Assembly (NCBI RefSeq): GCF_016428595.1
Contig: NZ_JAELVQ010000016.1
Coordinates: 43,727-107,726 of the forward strand
Length of the DNA: 64,000 nt
From: Snuella sedimenti
Lineage (GTDB): Bacteria > Bacteroidota > Bacteroidia > Flavobacteriales > Flavobacteriaceae
Direction of reading: 5' to 3'
Part shown: in pieces, positions 7,251 to 15,565 of the stretch
Layout: each line of letters opens with the position of its first letter
Numbering within the stretch: position 1 is the first letter of the stretch
Program-made: the position numbers and the translations under genes
The notes under the pieces: generated by a model
Seen by the model: the letters and a program-made list of their open reading frames with translations, nothing else
What the model was told of the DNA's origin: nothing
Databases searched by the model: none

Positions 7251-10169
7251 TTAATCTTCGATAGCTTCGTAAATTAAACGCTGTATTTCTGTTCTAATAT
7301 TTTCTCTTAGCAATAAGTTTTTACCGGCATTAGGATAAGTTCTATTAGCAAGAAACACATATACAATTTCATAATCAGGATCAGCCCATGCATAGGTTCC
7401 CGTAAATCCGGAATGTCCAAAGCTGGTCATAGATACACAACCACAGGTTGGTCCTTCTTCTTCCAATTGGGGTTTGTCAAATCCTACACCGCGCCTGTTA
7501 TGATTATCGCAATAATAGCAAGTATTAAACTTATCGATGGTTTCTTGTTTAAAATAACGTTTTCCTCCGTAAAACCCTTTTTGTAAATACATTTGCATGA
7601 TCTTGGCCACATCGTTAGCATTGCTAAAAATTCCCGCATGGCCTCCTACCCCATTCTGCATGGCTGCTCCCATATCATGCACGTAACCATGTACCTTTTG
7701 GTATCGATAATAATCATCTTCCTCGGTAGGCACAATTTTTTTGTTACTTATCCTATGATAGGGGTTATACATAGTATAATTGGCTCCTAAAGGCTTATAA
7801 AAGTGTTCTTGCACAAGGAAATCAAGCGTTCTATCGTAATGGTTCTCTATAAATTTCTTTAGGATATAATAGGGAAGATCACTATAGCGATACCTTAAAC
7901 GCTCTAATAAATCCGTTTCCTTTATTATCTTTTGAATTGTATCTTGATAATCGCGCTTTAAATATAAATTCTTAGCCACCTCAATATTAAACGTATCACT
8001 ATAAGATGTTCTATAATATTCTGGACTGGGCTTTTTGGTAACAGAGTCTAAAGTGGCATAATAAAACGGAATCCACGGTTTAAGGCGTGCATAGTGCGAC
8101 AGCATACTTTTAATGGTCACATCTGCCTTATTTGAGTTTTCATACTCTGGTAAGATCTCCGAAAGCTTACTATCCAACGACACCTCTCCTTGTTCCTCCA
8201 ACTCCATTAACAAAGGTAAGGTTCCCAATATTTTGGTAAGGGAAGCCACATCATATATATCTTCAAAGCCTACTTTTTCCTTTCCTTTATAAGTATGCTT
8301 TCCAAAATTCTTATTATAGATTACTTTTCCTTTTCTCGCTACCAACAGTTGAATACCTGGAGTCATTTTTTTTCTTATGGCATATTGGGCAACCGAATCT
8401 ATTTTCTTAAGTTTTTCTGAACTCATATCCACTTGCTCTGGGAGTCCGTAGCTCAATCTTTTTATAGCATTGATCGCTATACCATCGCCAGCCTTAAAAA
8501 AGGGTCCAGCAGAAACAGGTAGGTTACCTTTTGATGGGATCGCTCCAAAAATGAGTTGTGCGGATTTTTGTTGGGCAACAGTACTATTCTGGTAACTAAC
8601 AACAATACTTTCAATATTCTCAATTGTTTTTAAATCGAGAAGCGCATAGGGTTTAACAAAAACATCTAAAATAACACGATGCGTTCTTGCCAATTCGTAT
8701 AACCATACCAATTCCTGGTTTGTAAATTTATAGCCTTTCCACGGTGTAGCATTCGAGCGGTGAAACCCTACAATAACCGTATTATAGGGATGTAATTTAT
8801 TCATAAGTTCGTTGAGCTTATCGGCTTTAACCTCATGAACTTTAGCATATTTTTTTAGTTCTTTGAAAAATGTTGAACCACTATCATCTCCCAATTTAAC
8901 ATACGCTATTGCTTTTGTTTCAAGATCTCGTAATGGCAGTACATTATTTTTGTTCTTTACCAATGTTATTGCATGCTCCATGAGTTCCTCACACAAAACA
9001 TCGTCTTGAATTCTATTTAGATCTGCTAGCAAATTAGAAACCTCAGTAGGTTTATAGTTGTGCAACCCTACTTTATATTTAGCATTTAAAACTTTTTTTA
9101 CAGAATGTGCCAACCGTGCTTCAGAAATAACGCCTTGATTGTATGCTTCAACTATTTTGGCAATACCTACACCCACATCTTCCGACATCAACATAACATC
9201 ATTACCTGCCATAAACGCTGCCAGATCAATATCGCCTGATTCACTAAAATTAGACGCTCCCTTCATTGTTAGTGCATCGGTAAATATAAGTCCCTGAAAC
9301 TTTAATCGCTCTTTAAGGATATCGGTAACGATGTGCTTGGATAAGGACGACGGGTAACCCGATCGTGGTTCCAAACTAGGTACATTTAAATGTGCTACCA
9401 TTACACTAGACAAACCTTCATTGATGAGTTTTCTATAAGGGTACAGCTCTATAGAGTCTATTCTTTTTTCGTTAAAGCTAATGGTAGGTAAAGTTTTGTG
9501 CGAGTCTTGATCGGTATCACCGTGCCCCGGAAAATGCTTGGCGTTAGCCAAAACACCAGCACTTTGCATCCCTTTCATAAAAGCAAGTGCTTTCTCGGTG
9601 ACATTATCCCTGTCTTCACCAAAGGAACGATTTCCTATAATGGGGTTTAATGGATTGGTATTAATATCTACAACCGGCGCAAAATTAAAATGGACTCCCA
9701 AACGCTTACAGTGTTCTCCTATTTGTCTACCGGTTTGTTCTATTAACTTATTATCCTTAATAGCTCCCAACGTCATATTCCAAGGAAAAGCGTATGTAGA
9801 ATCCAATCGCATACTTAAGCCCCATTCTGCATCCATACCTATAAGTAATGGTAATTTGGAAAGAGATTGTAATTGATTATTCAACTTAGCTTGCCTAACC
9901 GGTCCACCAAGTGAATAAATCACGCCGCCAATACGATGCTCTTTAATTAAAGCTTTGATCTTATTTTTGGTTGCTGTATCTTGATTCGACATCACTTGAA
10001 CCATATACAACTGTCCTACTTTTTCGGCCAGGGTCAATGTATTGTAAACACTATCAACCCATTTTTTTTGTAATGCTTCATTTTCTGCCAATAATGGGTT
10101 TAGACCTCTTTGAGAAAAAGAAGAAACGTAAACGGATATAAAAAGTATTAAAATATAGATTTGACGCAT
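7251..10169 (-). CDS. beta-N-acetylhexosaminidase (GH3) fused to a serine beta-lactamase-fold domain
   Basis: A 972-aa secreted fusion. Residues 1-19 are a signal peptide. The GH3 domain (about 30-400) carries the NagZ-type signature KHFPGHGDTDQDSHKTLP with the His of the Asp/His catalytic dyad, preceded by GNRSFGEDRDNV; a linking alpha/beta domain follows to about 590. Residues about 605-965 form a class C beta-lactamase/esterase-type domain with the SxxK motif SLTK, a Tyr motif RYSD and FGHSGFTGTYAW as the third motif. Such fusions are common in Flavobacteriia and are thought to trim GlcNAc from murein or chitin fragments. Both catalytic sites look intact. It is single and flanked by intergenic repeats. 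Confidence 0.92.
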   Translation of the reverse strand: MRQIYILILFISVYVSSFSQRGLNPLLAENEALQKKWVDSVYNTLTLAEKVGQLYMVQVMSNQDTATKNKIKALIKEHRIGGVIYSLGGPVRQAKLNNQLQSLSKLPLLIGMDAEWGLSMRLDSTYAFPWNMTLGAIKDNKLIEQTGRQIGEHCKRLGVHFNFAPVVDINTNPLNPIIGNRSFGEDRDNVTEKALAFMKGMQSAGVLANAKHFPGHGDTDQDSHKTLPTISFNEKRIDSIELYPYRKLINEGLSSVMVAHLNVPSLEPRSGYPSSLSKHIVTDILKERLKFQGLIFTDALTMKGASNFSESGDIDLAAFMAGNDVMLMSEDVGVGIAKIVEAYNQGVISEARLAHSVKKVLNAKYKVGLHNYKPTEVSNLLADLNRIQDDVLCEELMEHAITLVKNKNNVLPLRDLETKAIAYVKLGDDSGSTFFKELKKYAKVHEVKADKLNELMNKLHPYNTVIVGFHRSNATPWKGYKFTNQELVWLYELARTHRVILDVFVKPYALLDLKTIENIESIVVSYQNSTVAQQKSAQLIFGAIPSKGNLPVSAGPFFKAGDGIAINAIKRLSYGLPEQVDMSSEKLKKIDSVAQYAIRKKMTPGIQLLVARKGKVIYNKNFGKHTYKGKEKVGFEDIYDVASLTKILGTLPLLMELEEQGEVSLDSKLSEILPEYENSNKADVTIKSMLSHYARLKPWIPFYYATLDSVTKKPSPEYYRTSYSDTFNIEVAKNLYLKRDYQDTIQKIIKETDLLERLRYRYSDLPYYILKKFIENHYDRTLDFLVQEHFYKPLGANYTMYNPYHRISNKKIVPTEEDDYYRYQKVHGYVHDMGAAMQNGVGGHAGIFSNANDVAKIMQMYLQKGFYGGKRYFKQETIDKFNTCYYCDNHNRRGVGFDKPQLEEEGPTCGCVSMTSFGHSGFTGTYAWADPDYEIVYVFLANRTYPNAGKNLLLRENIRTEIQRLIYEAIED

Positions 10170-10350
10170 AGGTATGGATTAATTACGTTACAATACCACT
10201 CACCGCTTAAAACTCACCTTAGTAAATGCTACTCTTTTGTGTACAAATTTTAAACAGTAATTAGGTACGACAGGTTTTAGCCGTAATAATCATGCCAAAA
10301 TAACACTTTTAAAAAAAAGATAAAAAACTTTAAGATAGATTTAAAATGTA

Positions 10351-10511
10351 TGAAGTGATTCAAGTTTTAAAAATTGGCTGAAATTTTGCCATTTTGCCCA
10401 CATATCTTGTCCTTTTATCATCACGAAGCCCATCTATGCGATTCAAAAAAACCTTTATCTGGGCACAAATCAATCCATTTTCATTTCAATCCAAAAAGCT
10501 TAAACCGCTTT
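10351..10511. repeat. ~160-bp palindromic repeat, copy A
   Basis: An imperfect inverted repeat over its full length. The outer arms are AAGTGATTCAAGTTTT (10353 on) and AAAAAGCTTAAACCGCTTT (to 10511), which pair with G-U-type changes. Inner arms include AAATTGG.../...CAATCCA. The apex is CACGAAGCCCATCTATGCG. Related copies are at 27333-27495, 39591-39755 (inverted) and 61255-61415. It lies between the end of the 161-aa gene and the start of the GH3 gene; the rest of this 359-base gap (10170-10350) is AT-rich leader of the GH3 gene with no other feature seen. Confidence 0.8.
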
Positions 10512-10528
10512 TGTAAAAACACTTCGGT

Positions 10529-11014
10529 TTACTTTAAAAACCGACTGTGCCAACTGTCGCTTGCTGGTACTTCCCAATTAGTATTAAATTCCGCAATATT
10601 GGTAACCAAATTATTAAAGACAATGGTATTTTTGGAAACTGCTTTGTCCTTTGCCATTTTTTTAAAATCGATAAGTGACTTATAGGCTATAAATTGTCCT
10701 TGTTTATAAGACACATTCATTTTATCCATTAAATCGACTTTATACTCTTTTTCCAATTGTTGAATAAAATGAACCGAGGCATCGATAGAGCATCCTGTAG
10801 CTTTATTCAAGTTTTGATTAAGCCCTAAAACGATAAATCGCTTATATTTAACAAGATAACCAGCTTGCAAGTCTCCACCGTGTGCTGTCCAGTTTTCGAT
10901 AAACTGATCTAACTTAGCACTTATTTCTTCTATTTCTACATCGGTAAACGATCTATTGGCTTGGTAAACCCAAACACGTGATTCTTCTGGTAATGTATTA
11001 AAATCTACTAACAT
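10529..11014 (-). CDS. conserved flavobacterial protein of unknown function, 161 aa
   Basis: A cytoplasmic protein without signal peptide or membrane segments. Homologues in flavobacteria are often labelled 'ABC transporter ATPase', but no Walker A, Walker B or ABC signature is visible, so that label should not be trusted. Conserved-looking parts are ESRVWVYQANRSFTDVE (residues 10-26), WTAHGGDLQAGY and the CSIDASVHFIQQLEKEY segment. It is the last gene of the minus-strand run with the Fe-S oxidoreductase genes, 52 bases after the preceding one. No function can be assigned. Confidence 0.8.
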   Translation of the reverse strand: MLVDFNTLPEESRVWVYQANRSFTDVEIEEISAKLDQFIENWTAHGGDLQAGYLVKYKRFIVLGLNQNLNKATGCSIDASVHFIQQLEKEYKVDLMDKMNVSYKQGQFIAYKSLIDFKKMAKDKAVSKNTIVFNNLVTNIAEFNTNWEVPASDSWHSRFLK

Positions 11015-11066
11015 TTTTTTAAATAAAAATTAATTTAAAAGATGCTACACCTCCTCAATATAACAT

Positions 11067-11861
11067 TTATGCTTCTTGGGCATCAGCAATTAACTCGGCA
11101 ACATCTAAAACCGCAATTTCGGTTTCTTTTTCTTTAGCTTTTACACCATCGGTCATCATGGTATTGCAATACGGGCAGCCGGTTGCGATAATACCAGGTT
11201 GTGTTTCCAGAGCGTCCTCTGTTCGTAGCACATTAACATCCTTATCTCCTTTTTCGGGTTCTTTAAACATTTGTGCTCCTCCTGCTCCACAGCAAAGAGC
11301 TGTTTGTCGGTTACGCTTCATTTCTACCAATTCCACACCTAAGGTTTTTAATAATTCTCTTGGTGCTTCGTATACATTATTTGCACGACCTAAATAACAA
11401 GGGTCATGAAACGTGATACGTTTTCCTTTAAGCGCATTCTCTGCTTTAACTTTTAATCGCCCCGTTTTTATTAATTTATTAATAAATTGGGTATGATGCT
11501 GTACTTGATAATGCCCTCCTAACTGTGGATACTCATTTTTTAAGGTATTATAAGAGTGCGGACAGGCGGTTACAATGTTCTTGACCTCGTAGGCATTTAG
11601 CACTTCTATATTGCTTACTGCCTGCATTTGGAATAAGAATTCATTACCTGCACGTTTAGCCACATCTCCCGTACAGCTTTCTTCTGTACCTAAAACCGCA
11701 AAATCGACATTTGCCTTATTAAGGATTTTAACGAAGGCCTTGGTTATTTTTTTAGCTCTATCGTCATAACTTCCTGCAGAACCCACCCAGAATAAAATTT
11801 CCGGCTGTCTGCCTTCGGCCATACATTCTGCCATGGTTGGTACTTTTAAGGTTTCGCTCAT
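11067..11861 (-). CDS. (Fe-S)-binding protein with CCG domains (HdrB/GlpC-like)
   Basis: A 264-aa cytoplasmic subunit built on two cysteine-rich CCG repeats like those of heterodisulfide reductase subunit B and the GlpC/LldE proteins. Visible ligand motifs are TACPHSYNTLKNEYP (residues about 99-113), FHDPCYLGRANN (about 152-163), ALCCGAGGAQMF (about 188-199) and GCPYCNTMM (about 229-237). It probably works with the larger membrane Fe-S protein encoded immediately upstream on the same strand as an electron-transfer or reductase module. The electron donor and acceptor are unknown. The two genes are separated by a 112-base gap that contains a structured repeat. Confidence 0.88.
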   Translation of the reverse strand: MSETLKVPTMAECMAEGRQPEILFWVGSAGSYDDRAKKITKAFVKILNKANVDFAVLGTEESCTGDVAKRAGNEFLFQMQAVSNIEVLNAYEVKNIVTACPHSYNTLKNEYPQLGGHYQVQHHTQFINKLIKTGRLKVKAENALKGKRITFHDPCYLGRANNVYEAPRELLKTLGVELVEMKRNRQTALCCGAGGAQMFKEPEKGDKDVNVLRTEDALETQPGIIATGCPYCNTMMTDGVKAKEKETEIAVLDVAELIADAQEA

Positions 11862-11889
11862 GTCGTGCGTTTATTAATTTTTAGGTTTT

Positions 11890-11964
11890 GCGTTAGGGAT
11901 TAAGGCTTTGTTGGAGCTACTCGTAGAGAGCGACTGCCGAAAGCCCGACCCGTTAGGGTAACGC
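11890..11964. repeat. GCGTTA...TAACGC stem-loop element
   Basis: A 75-base inverted repeat lies inside the Fe-S operon. The outer arms are GCGTTA (11890-11895) and TAACGC (11959-11964), the inner arms GGCTTT (11904-11909) and AAAGCC (11940-11945), with a central CTACTCGTAG. Its GC content is well above the surrounding DNA. From memory, similar GCGTTAGGG...CCCGACCC sequences occur dispersed in flavobacterial genomes, but I see only one copy here. Confidence 0.6.
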
Positions 11965-11973
11965 CCAGATATG

Positions 11974-13287
11974 TTATTCGTCTTTCCACTTTAGCCTATC
12001 CATTTGGTTATAAGGCCATGGTGCTCCGTTATTTTCTATATTAGTCATCATATTATTTAGTTCTATTGGCGCTGCACTTTGCTCCATTACCAAGTAACGG
12101 CGCATTTCTAAAATAATTGATAACGGGTCGATGCTTACAGGGCAAGCCTCTACGCAAGCGTTACATGTTGTACATGCCCAAAGCTCTTCTGTCGAAATAT
12201 AATCACCCAACAACTGCTTCCCATCGTCCTTAAATTCACCATTATTAGCATCGATATTTTTGCCTACTTCCTCTAAGCGATCGCGGGTGTCCATCATTAT
12301 TTTGCGAGGCGATAACTTTTTACCCGTTAGATTTGCGGGACACTCACTTGTACAACGTCCGCACTCGGTACATGTATATGCACTCAATAATTGTACCCAA
12401 CTTAAGTCCTGTACATCACTGGCGCCAAATTTAGCAGGCATATCCTCTTCTTCACCATTCTCGGGAGCTGCAAATGGATCGACATTGGGATCCATCATCA
12501 TCTTTACCTCTTTTGTTACGGCCTCTAAATTATTGAACTGGCCCTTTGGGGCTAACTTTCCGTAGTAGGTATTAGGAAATGCCAATAGAATATGTAAATG
12601 TTTAGAGAAATATAAATAATTCAAGAAGACCAAAATACCTATAATATGTAGCCACCAAGCACTTCGTTCTATTATGTGCAGTGTGCTTTCTGGGAGCCCA
12701 CTAAACCAAGCTGCAATATGCTGGCTGATTAGATTACCGGAACCCGCTTCTTGAAACATGACATCGGTAGCATTCATAACTAAAAACAAGCACATAAGTA
12801 CCATTTCGAAATACAAAATGTAGTTGGCATCCTGCTTTGGCCAACTAGTCATTTCTAAACTCCAAAAGCGTCGTAGTTTAATAATGTTTCTTCGTATCCA
12901 GAAAACAATAACGGCTACTAAGACTAGTACTGCCAATATTTCGAAAGAGGCTATTAAAACCCCATAAAACAGTCCCAAGACCGAAAAAATACGATGCGTC
13001 CCCAGTACACCATCTATAATAATCTCTAAAACTTCAATGTTAATGATTATAAAGCCCAAATAAACTATTATGTGCAATATACCAGCAATGGGACGGCGTA
13101 CCATTTTGCCCTGTCCCAACGCAATGTTTATCATATTTTTCCACCGCTGCGGCTTGTTATCACTAACATCTACTTTTTGCCCTAATTTAATATTTCGAAT
13201 AAGCTTTTTTACATTTCTTGCAAAGTAACCTATACCAACAACTAGTACAATTACGAAAAATATATTAGGTAAATATCCCATGATCAA
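11974..13287 (-). CDS. membrane-anchored 4Fe-4S oxidoreductase subunit (HdrC/NarI-like)
   Basis: A 437-aa protein. The N-terminal half has about five membrane segments like the NarI-type gamma subunit of respiratory reductases (residues 5-25, 70-90, 95-125, 155-175, 200-230). The C-terminal half carries two 4Fe-4S motifs: CTECGRCTSECP (about 309-320) and CTTCNACVEACP (about 375-386). This layout suggests transfer of electrons between the quinone pool and the cytoplasmic CCG subunit encoded next. The start is 13287 (MIMGYL) or the Met two codons later. It abuts the MCE gene with no gap, so the two are co-transcribed. Confidence 0.9.
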   Translation of the reverse strand: MIMGYLPNIFFVIVLVVGIGYFARNVKKLIRNIKLGQKVDVSDNKPQRWKNMINIALGQGKMVRRPIAGILHIIVYLGFIIINIEVLEIIIDGVLGTHRIFSVLGLFYGVLIASFEILAVLVLVAVIVFWIRRNIIKLRRFWSLEMTSWPKQDANYILYFEMVLMCLFLVMNATDVMFQEAGSGNLISQHIAAWFSGLPESTLHIIERSAWWLHIIGILVFLNYLYFSKHLHILLAFPNTYYGKLAPKGQFNNLEAVTKEVKMMMDPNVDPFAAPENGEEEDMPAKFGASDVQDLSWVQLLSAYTCTECGRCTSECPANLTGKKLSPRKIMMDTRDRLEEVGKNIDANNGEFKDDGKQLLGDYISTEELWACTTCNACVEACPVSIDPLSIILEMRRYLVMEQSAAPIELNNMMTNIENNGAPWPYNQMDRLKWKDE

Positions 13288-14229
13288 TTAATTGGTTTGT
13301 GGCGCTGTATAAGGAATTTCTTTTTTTGACAAAATTCTAAAATAACGCTTAGGGTGCAGTTTAATATCTTCTAAAAGTGCTTCCATTTCTTTGGATGCTC
13401 CTGTAAGGTTATTATATAAAGCGTCGTCCTTTAACAACTTGCCCATCGAGCCTTCTCCTTTTTCCAAACCAGCCAATATGACATCAAAACTTTTAAGGGT
13501 CGTTTCCAAATTATTTGTGATTTGCTTTAAGTCTGCATCTGCTAAAGCCTCTGTTACTTTCGACAAATTACCTGAAATGCTATCGACATTAGACAAGGTA
13601 TTCTTTAATTTGTCCTCACTACTAACAACAAGCCTATCTATAGACTTTGATGTTGCTTTAAAATTAGTTATTACTTCGCTTAAACCCGCTATACCTGTTT
13701 TTAAATTTCCTTTAGTTTCTTCGTCAAAAACGTCATTCAAATTAGCTAACAGCACATCTGTACTTGCCATGACCCGTTCTATTTTTTCTTGAAGTGGTGT
13801 TAGTCGCTGGTTAACTAATTCGGTTAAACCTGCCTTCATTGTTCCGTCCAAATAAGAGCCGTTTTGGGCTTCTTCGGCACCGTCGAATGCTGGTACAATA
13901 GCAATAGCCTTACCTCCTATTAGTCCTGTTTCATACAGCTCTGCCTTGCTATTTTTAGAAAATTGAAAGTCGCTATCAATCAGTAATTTTACTTGTAACT
14001 TTCCAGAACCATCACCTTTAAAATTAATTTCGGTAATTTTTCCAACAGTTAATCCATTGATTGTGACTGGAGCCGAAGATGTTAAGCCTTCCACATTATC
14101 GTAAACGACCAGATACGTTCGGGTGGTACCGAGTAAATTTTGGCCTTTTAAATAATTAAACCCAAAAATAAAAAGGAGAATGCCTGATAATACTAATACG
14201 CCGGTTTTAACTTCTTTTGATATTTTCAA
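13288..14229 (-). CDS. MlaD family (MCE domain) lipid-transport protein
   Basis: A 313-aa inner-membrane-anchored periplasmic protein. It has a single N-terminal membrane helix (residues 9-27, TGVLVLSGILLFIFGFNYL), then an MCE domain from about 38 to 115 with YLVVYDNVEGLTSSAPVTIN and GLTVGKITEI. A long helical region full of coiled-coil heptads follows (about 130-280). MCE proteins form hexameric rings that carry phospholipids between the membranes, usually with an MlaE/F ABC transporter, which is not in this window. It sits between the amidase and the Fe-S genes on the same strand, the common flavobacterial arrangement. Confidence 0.9.
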   Translation of the reverse strand: MKISKEVKTGVLVLSGILLFIFGFNYLKGQNLLGTTRTYLVVYDNVEGLTSSAPVTINGLTVGKITEINFKGDGSGKLQVKLLIDSDFQFSKNSKAELYETGLIGGKAIAIVPAFDGAEEAQNGSYLDGTMKAGLTELVNQRLTPLQEKIERVMASTDVLLANLNDVFDEETKGNLKTGIAGLSEVITNFKATSKSIDRLVVSSEDKLKNTLSNVDSISGNLSKVTEALADADLKQITNNLETTLKSFDVILAGLEKGEGSMGKLLKDDALYNNLTGASKEMEALLEDIKLHPKRYFRILSKKEIPYTAPQTN

Positions 14230-14279
14230 AATACATATGTTTAAGCCACAAATTTAAAATAATTTTAACAAGAATAAGC

Positions 14280-15392
14280 CTAATTTGTAGCTGTTTTTAT
14301 CGCTTCGGTTAAAGCCACTTTTTTACCATTTTTAAAAGCGACAACAAAACTAGAAGCATAGCCTTTCTTTTTAGCTACTTCTAACAGGGTTTTTGTTTTA
14401 TTGTAGTCGGAAGTTTCTCCGTAATAATATTTATACAAAGTGCCTTCTTTAACCCGAGACACATCCTGCAAGCCTTTAAAATTGTAGGCTTTAGGTTCCA
14501 AAGCTTTCGATCCTGTTGCTATTTGCACTTTAAAAATGATATCACTCAAAATTTCGCTTTGCAGCCCAGTTTCTTCTGTTTCAGGTGTTTCAACAAAAGT
14601 CACATCACCTACATTATTGTCCAATGACTTTTTATATTCCAAAACAGCTTTGCTTATTGCGGCAGAGATTTCCGATTGCCCTTTTTTTGAATTTAGATAA
14701 CTTCCTTCGTTCTTATACGTTAAAAACCCTGTTTCTACTAAAACACTGGGCATGACTGTTTGATGTAAAACCACAAAACCTGCCTGTTTAACACCTCTGT
14801 TTTTTCGTTTCAACTTTTCAGTAAACTTTTTTTGGATCAAACTAGCCAGCATAATACTTTGATCCAAAAACTCCTCTTGGCTCAATAATATACTCATCAC
14901 AGATTCGGGAGAGTTTGGGTCAAAACCACCATAGTTTTCTTCATAATTGTCTTCTAAAAAAATTACTGAATTCTCCCGCTTGGCTACTTCAAAATTTGTT
15001 TGATTCCTATGCGTTCCCAAAACAAATGTTTCGGTTCCATGAGCCTGAGAGCCGTGTGCATTACAATGTACAGAAACAAATAAATCGGCATTTGCTTTGT
15101 TTGCAATTTTACCTCTATCTTTCAATCCTATAAATACATCGGATTTACGCGTATATATCACTTTTACACCTGGAGTTTGCTCTAGCTGTTTACCAACTTC
15201 CAAAACAATCTTTAGGGCTATATCTTTTTCTTTAAAACCGTTTCCCAAATTACCTGGATCATCTCCACCATGACCTGCATCCAGTACAACAATAAACTTG
15301 TCACTGTCCTGTCCATAACCAACATTAATAAAGATTAAAAATGTTAATAATGAGATAAGAGATACGAAACGTAATGCTTTGTGCGTTTTCAT
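14280..15392 (-). CDS. N-acetylmuramoyl-L-alanine amidase
   Basis: A zinc amidase (Amidase_3) that cleaves the lactam-alanine bond of murein in the periplasm during cell separation. After a signal peptide (MKTHKALRFVSLISLLTFLI) come the metal motif VVLDAGHGGDDPGNLG, the KEKDIAL Glu and VSVHCNAHGSQAHGTETF with the second His, and VLVETGFLTYKNE with the catalytic Glu. A roughly 130-aa C-terminal extension resembles an SPOR-like beta/alpha domain (VQIATGSKALEPKAYNFKG). An upstream ATG at 15404 is also possible; I prefer the internal Met because the signal peptide is then compact. It heads the minus-strand run and is divergent from lptD. Confidence 0.92.
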   Translation of the reverse strand: MKTHKALRFVSLISLLTFLIFINVGYGQDSDKFIVVLDAGHGGDDPGNLGNGFKEKDIALKIVLEVGKQLEQTPGVKVIYTRKSDVFIGLKDRGKIANKANADLFVSVHCNAHGSQAHGTETFVLGTHRNQTNFEVAKRENSVIFLEDNYEENYGGFDPNSPESVMSILLSQEEFLDQSIMLASLIQKKFTEKLKRKNRGVKQAGFVVLHQTVMPSVLVETGFLTYKNEGSYLNSKKGQSEISAAISKAVLEYKKSLDNNVGDVTFVETPETEETGLQSEILSDIIFKVQIATGSKALEPKAYNFKGLQDVSRVKEGTLYKYYYGETSDYNKTKTLLEVAKKKGYASSFVVAFKNGKKVALTEAIKTATN

Positions 15393-15565
15393 GAGGTATA
15401 TCAAAAATATTTAAGCCAATTAAAACTGTAAATCAAGCTCCAAAATGAACAAATGCTACATAAATGGATTTCCATAAACATTCTTAACGACTTAAAATAT
15501 AGGTTTATTTTAATTTTAAATTTTTCGTTAAATAATAAATCAATCCCAGAAAAATATATGTAATT

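Noticed and set aside
10351..10511. Possible CRISPR repeat, because similar palindromic sequences recur
   Set aside because: The copies are tens of kilobases apart, about 160 bp long and without spacers or cas genes.
10374..10685. 103-codon plus-strand frame
   Set aside because: It runs through palindrome copy A and the opposite strand of the 161-aa gene; it is a shadow.
10529..11014. ABC transporter ATPase label for the 161-aa protein
   Set aside because: No Walker A, Walker B or signature motif is present.
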